Part shown: one piece after another, positions 4,657-7,958 of the stretch | Numbering within the stretch: the first letter of the stretch is position 1 | How the letters are laid out: each line of letters begins with the position of its first letter | Assembly (NCBI GenBank): GCA_041658185.1 | Contig: JBBAAR010000023.1 | Span: 1 to 7,958, forward strand | DNA length: 7,958 bases | DNA from: UBA8919 sp041658185 | GTDB lineage: Bacteria > Elusimicrobiota > UBA8919 | Direction of reading: 5' to 3' | The notes under the pieces: generated by a model | Seen by the model: the letters and a program-made list of their open reading frames with translations, nothing else | Database searches by the model: none | Told to the model about the DNA's origin: nothing | Made by a program: the position numbers and the translations under genes

Positions 4657-4906
4657 AATTGTAAAAAAGAATCTTGACCTGCACGCAGAATGGATGAAGT
4701 ATCTTTTTGAGCATCCCAGTGTGATGGACGAATTTCCCAAAGGGGCACAAGTGGTAATTCTGCCTGACAATGATATTGAACTGGCGGCAGAAAATAGTAA
4801 GACAGTTGAACAACTTAAAAAAGAAGGACTGCCGGTTGTAATTGTTCGCCTTGAATTGCCTAAACCGCCTGTTCCAAAAATTGAAATGGTTCACGCTCAT
4901 ATCTAA
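4643..4906 (+). CDS. DUF5647-like small protein
   Basis: 87 aa starting MTKDEIVKKNLDLHAEWMKY, then LFEHPSVMDEFPKGAQVVIL, PDNDIELAAENSKTVEQLKK, and ending with VVIVRLELPKPPVPKIEMV. A strong AGGAGG (4631-4636) lies 6 nt before ATG 4643 and fixes the start. The pattern of helix, 'HP.v.d..P.gaqvvilP.nD.eL...N' and a 'glPVVivRl' strand matches my memory of the DUF5647 family, function unknown. It overlaps the broken gene before it by 14 bp; such pairs look toxin-antitoxin-like, but I cannot show that. It ends 10 bp from the convergent stop of the exported protein gene. It appears intact although its partner is broken. Confidence 0.75.
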   Translation: MTKDEIVKKNLDLHAEWMKYLFEHPSVMDEFPKGAQVVILPDNDIELAAENSKTVEQLKKEGLPVVIVRLELPKPPVPKIEMVHAHI

Positions 4907-4916
4907 CTCCGCTTTT

Positions 4917-5516
4917 TCATTTTTTCGGTTTTTCCAACAGATTTTTTATTCCCTCTATCAATTTGTTCAACGGTTCTTGTATATCCTCGTAAATAGATTG
5001 CTGAAAGTTTGCCTGTCCTGACAGTTCCGGGTGGCGGTTGCCTTTGTAGACGACCAGTTCACCCGTGCCGTCTATTCGTGAGCCGTCTTTCGGGTTTAGA
5101 AGTGATATGTTCAACGCCAGCCGGTCTCTTATCATAAAATACTCGCCTTGAAGCACAACCGTCGGCACTTTGCCTTTGCTGATTTTATAGAGTTGTTTTG
5201 CGTCATCAAGTGAAGCAATTCCAATTATAATGTATTGCACGTAGGACAATCCTTCAGGGTTGTCCCTAAAGGGATTTCCTTCGGTCGCTTCTTTCGCAGG
5301 GCTAAAGCCCTGCCCTACATTTGTTGAACCCAATTCAGTGAAAAGTTTTTCGTGAACAATGTTTTTAACAAATTCCAGATGGGATTTTTTGTGCAGGTTT
5401 TCAAACGGGAGCACGGCAATAACTTTTGACTCGGAATACAAAGGCGAGATTGCCACGCTTACGCTCGCAATGACAAACACTGAAATTATAACAAAAAGTG
5501 AAATTTTATTCTTCAT
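4917..5516 (-). CDS. Exported protein with 'VIAVLPFENL' N-terminus (TolB-N/CsgG/FlgO-like)
   Basis: 199 aa from ATG 5516 (MKNKISLFVIISVFVI); a GTG at 5528 is an alternative start. A signal peptide covers about residues 1-25, followed by KVIAVLPFENLHKKSHLEFV and NIVHEKLFTEL, the pattern of periplasmic or lipoprotein nucleotide-fold proteins of the TolB-N/CsgG/FlgO type that assemble at the outer membrane. YIIIGIASLDD and VVLQGEYFMIRDRLALNISL resemble the later strands of that fold. No lipobox Cys is visible. Two dispersed repeats are built into the protein: VIASVSVAIS inside the signal peptide and 26 residues at 67-92 (VGQGFSPAKE to EGLSY). Without the second, TELGSTN would join VQYIIIG, which suits the family. 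Upstream lie copy 2 of the iteron promoter and a TATAAT. Confidence 0.7.
   Translation of the reverse strand: MKNKISLFVIISVFVIASVSVAISPLYSESKVIAVLPFENLHKKSHLEFVKNIVHEKLFTELGSTNVGQGFSPAKEATEGNPFRDNPEGLSYVQYIIIGIASLDDAKQLYKISKGKVPTVVLQGEYFMIRDRLALNISLLNPKDGSRIDGTGELVVYKGNRHPELSGQANFQQSIYEDIQEPLNKLIEGIKNLLEKPKK
5241..5318 (-). repeat. 78-bp palindromic element inserted in frame in the exported-protein gene
   Basis: Bounded by GTAGG (5241) and CCTAC (5318), with internal palindromes GCAGGGCtttaGCCCTGC, CCCtttaGGG and AGGACAAcc..ggATTGTCCT. It is exactly 26 codons and begins on a codon boundary, so the frame is kept. The encoded VGQGFSPAKEATEGNPF is a peptide I have seen repeated in otherwise unrelated proteins of some uncultured bacteria (memory, not checked). 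Confidence 0.75.
5443..5474 (-). repeat. 32-bp GTCATTGCGA-family repeat inside a signal peptide
   Basis: On the minus strand it runs GTCATTGCGAGCGTAAGCGT then GGCAATCTCGCC. It shares the GTCATTGCGA terminus with the RT insertion and with 251-288. It encodes VIASVSVAIS, hydrophobic enough to serve as part of the signal-peptide core. Confidence 0.65.
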
Positions 5517-5520
5517 TTTT

Positions 5521-5550
5521 TTAACCACGAATTACACGAAATTAATTATA
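5521..5550 (-). promoter_or_regulatory. TATAAT and dispersed 'aaccacgaa' repeat before the exported-protein gene
   Basis: A perfect -10 hexamer TATAAT (5550-5545) lies 29 nt before ATG 5516; no good -35 is seen at 16-18 nt. Between it and the start codon is TTTCGTGTAATTCGTGGTTA, a common dispersed repeat type also seen as CGTGTTTTCGTGGTTTA near 225-240. No strong ribosome binding site is visible. Confidence 0.35.
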
Positions 5551-5613
5551 GGCACGAATTTACGGTGAAACAGTACTGCTTCGCGGTATCCGTGCGTCAT
5601 CTATGGCATATTA

Positions 5614-5632
5614 GCACGGTCATAGACCGTGC
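5614..5632. repeat. 8-bp hairpin GCACGGTC/GACCGTGC in the leader of the exported-protein gene
   Basis: Perfect 8-bp arms with an ATA loop, located between the copy-2 promoter and the gene start. There is no T-tract, so it is probably another dispersed palindromic repeat, or a leader hairpin if the iteron promoter is used. Confidence 0.55.
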
Positions 5633-5641
5633 CTACATCAG

Positions 5642-5710
5642 CTACCAAAAGTATAACACAAGGTTGCAAAGTTTCTGCACAATCTTTGCAAAATCTTTCG
5701 GACATCATAA
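5642..5710 (-). promoter_or_regulatory. Iteron-containing promoter, copy 2 (three iterons)
   Basis: A near-identical copy of 3989-4068 that carries the same TGTTATACT extended -10 but only three 11-bp iterons: GTTGCAAAGTT (5663-5673), TCTGCACAATC (5674-5684) and TTTGCAAAATC (5685-5695). The 11-bp length difference from copy 1 is exactly one iteron. Its upstream end supplies the final TTA-TGA codons of the sigma factor gene. It would drive the exported-protein gene. Confidence 0.6.
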
Positions 5711-6262
5711 TTTTTTGAGAAGGACTCTTCTCGCCCTGTGCAGACGGGACATTACCGTGCCCTGCGAGATATTGAGGATTTTGCCGCACTCTTCATACGA
5801 CAAACCTTCAAGTTCACGCAAAATGATTATTTCCCTGTGTTTTTTTGAGAGAGAATCAACCGCTGTCCGTACCTTCTCCGCCGCCTGCTTTTTTTCTATC
5901 TCTTCGGGTGGTTGAGGTCTATCATCCGCAATCTGAATTTTCACCTCGTTGTCTTCTGTCTCTATTTCTTTATCCAGAGGCACTTCGCGATTACTGATTC
6001 CCGCAGCACGTTTTTTATGATGCCAGCACAAATTGAGACAAATCCTCGTAAGCCATGTTGAAATTTCTGCACGACCATCAAACTTGTAAAAAAACTTGAA
6101 CGCATTGATAAACGTTTCCTGGACGACATCTTCGGCATCCTCTTTGTTATGTAAATAACGGAAAGCCACTGAAAAAAGTTTCCCGTGGTGAGCCTGATAG
6201 ATTTTTTCAAAAACGGATGAATCGCCTTTTTTGGCTTTTTGTATAAGTTCTGTATTATTCAT
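5705..6262 (-). CDS. ECF-family RNA polymerase sigma factor
   Basis: 185 aa, the normal size for a minimal group 4 sigma factor. Region 2 spans about residues 10-85: FRYLHNKEDAEDVVQETFIN for core binding and -10 melting, STWLTRICLNLCWHHKKR for -10 recognition. A charged linker (about 86-125, with EIETEDNE) follows. Region 4 (about 128-185) contains LSKKHREIIILRELEGLSYE, and its helix-turn-helix runs through GKILNISQGTVMSRLHRARR, which would read the -35 element. Its ATG overlaps the response-regulator stop by 8 bp, so it is the last gene of the signalling operon. No anti-sigma gene is adjacent, so control may be transcriptional or through the response regulator (inference). The final two codons fall inside the iteron repeat. 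Confidence 0.93.
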   Translation of the reverse strand: MNNTELIQKAKKGDSSVFEKIYQAHHGKLFSVAFRYLHNKEDAEDVVQETFINAFKFFYKFDGRAEISTWLTRICLNLCWHHKKRAAGISNREVPLDKEIETEDNEVKIQIADDRPQPPEEIEKKQAAEKVRTAVDSLSKKHREIIILRELEGLSYEECGKILNISQGTVMSRLHRARRVLLKKL

Positions 6263-6986
6263 CTATGAATTTATATCCAAAACTTGTTATTGTGACAATT
6301 CTTTCGCCGAAACATCCTAATTTTTTTCTAAGGACTATTATGTGATTGCCAATAGTCCGGGAGGTATCAAAATAGTCCTGCTGCCAGACAATCTGTGAAA
6401 TTTGTTCTTTTGATAAAACCCGGTTCGGTTTTCTTAAAAACAGACACAGGAGGTCAAACTCCTTCGGGGTTAAATCAAGTATCTCGCAACCGCCATTTCT
6501 ATCGGCATTTTTTTTCTGAAACAGTTTTACAGTCCTGTTATTTACGTCAACAACAATTTTTTTATCCGATGATGAAAGCATCTCCTGCTCGCTAACCGAC
6601 ACATTATTGCTCCGCCTTAAAATCGCTTTAATCCTGGCGAGCAGAACTGCGGGATTGAACGGTTTCGTAACATAGTCGTCAACCCCGTGCTGGAACCCGA
6701 AGACGGTATCGGTTGCGGTTTTATAGTGCCCTGTAATTATTATCACGGGGATGTTCTGATACTCTTTTTCCTTTTTAAGTATCTTGCAGACGTCCCAGCC
6801 GGAAACACCTGGCAGATTTAAGTCCATCAGAATCATATCCGGTAAATCGTTTTTGGAATCCTCAAGTTTTTTAAAACAATCATCGGCATCTTTCGCCAAT
6901 ACTGACGAAAACCCTTCTTTTTTGAGCATTTCCGCTATTAACTCACGAATCTCTTTGTCGTCATCAACAACTAAAATTTTTTTCAT
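6255..6986 (-). CDS. OmpR/PhoB-type response regulator
   Basis: 243 aa. The receiver domain (about 1-122) has the acidic pocket D8-D9-D10, phosphoacceptor D55 in MILMDLNLPG, T85 in IIITGHY and K108 in DDYVTKPF, so it should be phosphorylated normally. After a linker of about 25 residues comes a winged-helix DNA-binding domain (about 148-243) with LTPKEFDLLCLFLRKPNRVL, TSRTIGNHIIVLRKKL as recognition helix, and the terminal wing ITSFGYKFIDE. No histidine kinase is in the window. The start ATG overlaps the TPR gene's TGA (ATGA), and the end overlaps the sigma gene, so all are co-translated. Confidence 0.95.
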   Translation of the reverse strand: MKKILVVDDDKEIRELIAEMLKKEGFSSVLAKDADDCFKKLEDSKNDLPDMILMDLNLPGVSGWDVCKILKKEKEYQNIPVIIITGHYKTATDTVFGFQHGVDDYVTKPFNPAVLLARIKAILRRSNNVSVSEQEMLSSSDKKIVVDVNNRTVKLFQKKNADRNGGCEILDLTPKEFDLLCLFLRKPNRVLSKEQISQIVWQQDYFDTSRTIGNHIIVLRKKLGCFGERIVTITSFGYKFIDE

Positions 6987-7570
6987 TTTGCGTTTACCAA
7001 CATTTTTTTTGCCTTATCAATCATTTCTTTTGACTGCTGGTGGTTTGGGTCATTTTTTAAAACCTCATCCCATTCCTTTATTGCCTCATTATATTTTTGC
7101 TGCTGGAATAAAGCCGTTGCTTTGTTAAAGTGTTCCGACATCATTTTTCTTTTTTCATTATCACTAATTTGCGGAGATGCAATTATATTTTCCTGTTTGG
7201 GTTCCGGTTGTTTTGACTCGGCAATCAAAACCTGAGTTTTTTTTAACATTCTTTGCAGTTTTTCATCCTTGGGGTTGATTTTTAATGCCTTCTCAAAATA
7301 ATAGGAAGCATCTTTATATTCATTTTTGGTAATACAAATTATGGCTGTTTCAACAAGTGCTTTTATAAAAAATTGTTCTATCTTTTTGTTTTTCTTATTG
7401 GTTTCAAACGCCTTTTCTAAAAGTGGTATCGCTTCCTGATATTCGCCTTCCAAATATTTACTGACGCCGCTGATAAAATACGGGTCTGTGTCGCTCTGCT
7501 GCGAAAAGCAAATACCCGCAGAAGTTAAAAGTAAAAAGTTAAAGGTTAAAAGAAAAATAAGTTCTTTCAC
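6983..7570 (-). CDS. Exported TPR protein
   Basis: 195 aa starting at GTG 7570, which overlaps the upstream stop (GTGA). MKELIFLLTFNFLLLTSAGI followed by CFSQQ is a clear signal peptide; the Cys at 21 might be a weak lipobox (SAGIC). TPR-like helical pairs follow: YFISGVSKYLEGEYQEAIPL (about 31-50), the region around DASYYFEKALKINPKDEKLQ, and, after a Gln/Pro-rich linker, HFNKATALFQQQKYNEAIKE with VLKNDPNHQQSKEMI. It probably acts as a periplasmic scaffold or sensor input for the downstream regulators (inference). Confidence 0.85.
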   Translation of the reverse strand: MKELIFLLTFNFLLLTSAGICFSQQSDTDPYFISGVSKYLEGEYQEAIPLLEKAFETNKKNKKIEQFFIKALVETAIICITKNEYKDASYYFEKALKINPKDEKLQRMLKKTQVLIAESKQPEPKQENIIASPQISDNEKRKMMSEHFNKATALFQQQKYNEAIKEWDEVLKNDPNHQQSKEMIDKAKKMLVNAK

Positions 7571-7758
7571 AAATTATTTTTCACTGCATATACTGCCGCC
7601 TGGGTTCTGTTTTTTACTCCTAATTTGGAAAACAGAAAACGCATTTCAACTTTGATGGTATTTTCAGAGACGGATAAATCTTTCGCAATCTCCTTGTTGC
7701 CTTTGCCTTCAACAATTCTTACCAATATAAGTTTTTCTTTCTCACTTAGACTACGCAT
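7567..7758 (-). CDS. LuxR/GerE-type HTH protein (DNA-binding domain only)
   Basis: 63 aa, a bare GerE helix-turn-helix: LSEKEKLILVRIVEGKGNKE then IAKDLSVSENTIKVEMRFLF and SKLGVKNRTQAAVYAV. It lacks any receiver or ligand domain, so it may bind constitutively or be titrated by a partner. The start is fixed by GGAGGT 8 nt before ATG 7758. First gene of the operon; its stop overlaps the GTG of the TPR gene. Confidence 0.9.
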   Translation of the reverse strand: MRSLSEKEKLILVRIVEGKGNKEIAKDLSVSENTIKVEMRFLFSKLGVKNRTQAAVYAVKNNL

Positions 7759-7825
7759 AAAGTATTACCTCCAATGAATAATAACTCAAAAAAATTACCT
7801 CTCAAACAAAAACAGCAGTATCAAT

Positions 7826-7873
7826 AAAAAAGCCCCTGCCGTTTTGCTTCGCAAAAGCGAAGCAGCAGGAGCT
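7826..7873 (-). terminator. Intrinsic terminator for a gene to the right
   Basis: On the minus strand AGCTCCTGCT leads into GCTTCGC-TTTT-GCGAAGC (perfect 7-bp inner stem), then the closing GCAGGGGCT and a T-run TTTTTTATT. The outer stem (AGC.CCTGC with GCAGG.GCT) pairs around a 6-nt bulge (AAAACG). It separates the LuxR operon from whatever precedes it. Confidence 0.75.
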
Positions 7874-7958
7874 ATTACAAAAAAAATTTTACTCTGATTT
7901 TTTTCTACGCGGACGGAATTTACCGTCGGAGAAAATTTTAAATCTTGTTTACCGCACT
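7874..7958 (-). other. Right edge: possible end of an unidentified minus-strand gene
   Basis: About 85 bases between the terminator and the window end. One minus frame ends ...SAVNKI at TAA 7940-7938, and another reads RFKIFSDGKFRPRRKKSE to TAA 7891-7889 but has a stop at 7951-7949. The basic tail with a terminator after it looks like a real C-terminus, but too little is present to choose a frame or name the gene. Confidence 0.3.

Noticed and set aside
4346..4900. 184-codon minus-strand frame opposite the small plus-strand genes
   Set aside because: Shadow of the DUF5647-like gene and its broken partner; no family pattern and no ribosome binding site.

Overview
The window looks like part of the genome of an uncultured, AT-rich bacterium, probably a metagenome contig. 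There are no rRNA or tRNA genes to place it. Its repeat-rich intergenic style, with short palindromic elements that read through genes as 'VIARSE..KQS' or 'VGQGFSPAKEATEGNPF', resembles deep-branching groundwater lineages such as Omnitrophota or Elusimicrobiota. That placement is a low-confidence inference.

Left half (about 1-4070, all minus strand): a complete diversity-generating retroelement (DGR). In transcription order it holds an iteron-containing extended -10 promoter (3989-4068), a secreted FGE/C-type-lectin-fold target protein (3968-2496) whose last 41 codons are the variable repeat VR (2622-2500), an 89-aa MutS-domain-I-like accessory protein (2446-2177), an Avd-like four-helix-bundle accessory protein (2184-1846), a hairpin-rich spacer of about 300 bp (1845-1548), the template repeat TR (1547-1425), a DGR reverse transcriptase (1404-313), and the start of a second target gene (316 to beyond base 1) joined to the RT by an ATGA overlap. 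TR and VR align over 123 bp without gaps and differ at 15 positions. Thirteen of these are TR adenines on the coding strand, the signature of adenine-directed mutagenic retrohoming. The second target shares 127 identical bases with the first.

Middle (about 4080-4910): a decayed duplicate of the target-gene leader, then a divergent plus-strand operon with a good -35/-10 promoter. It contains a small conserved gene broken by a palindromic insertion and by an in-frame TGA, followed by an intact 87-aa DUF5647-like gene.

Right half (4917-7758, minus strand): a four-gene signalling operon joined by 4-8 bp overlaps (a LuxR-type HTH-only regulator, a secreted TPR protein, an OmpR-type response regulator and an ECF sigma factor). 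It is followed by a second copy of the iteron promoter and an exported protein starting 'VIAVLPFENL'. A minus-strand terminator and the possible end of another gene lie at the right edge.

Two themes link the halves. First, an 11-bp iteron promoter cassette occurs upstream of both the DGR target and the exported protein; the two copies differ by exactly one iteron. Second, short palindromic elements of about 32-78 bp have entered several coding sequences: in frame in the RT (75 bp), the exported protein (78 bp and 32 bp) and the second target's signal peptide, but as a frame-breaking insertion of about 70 bp in the small plus-strand gene. This resembles the Rickettsia palindromic elements.
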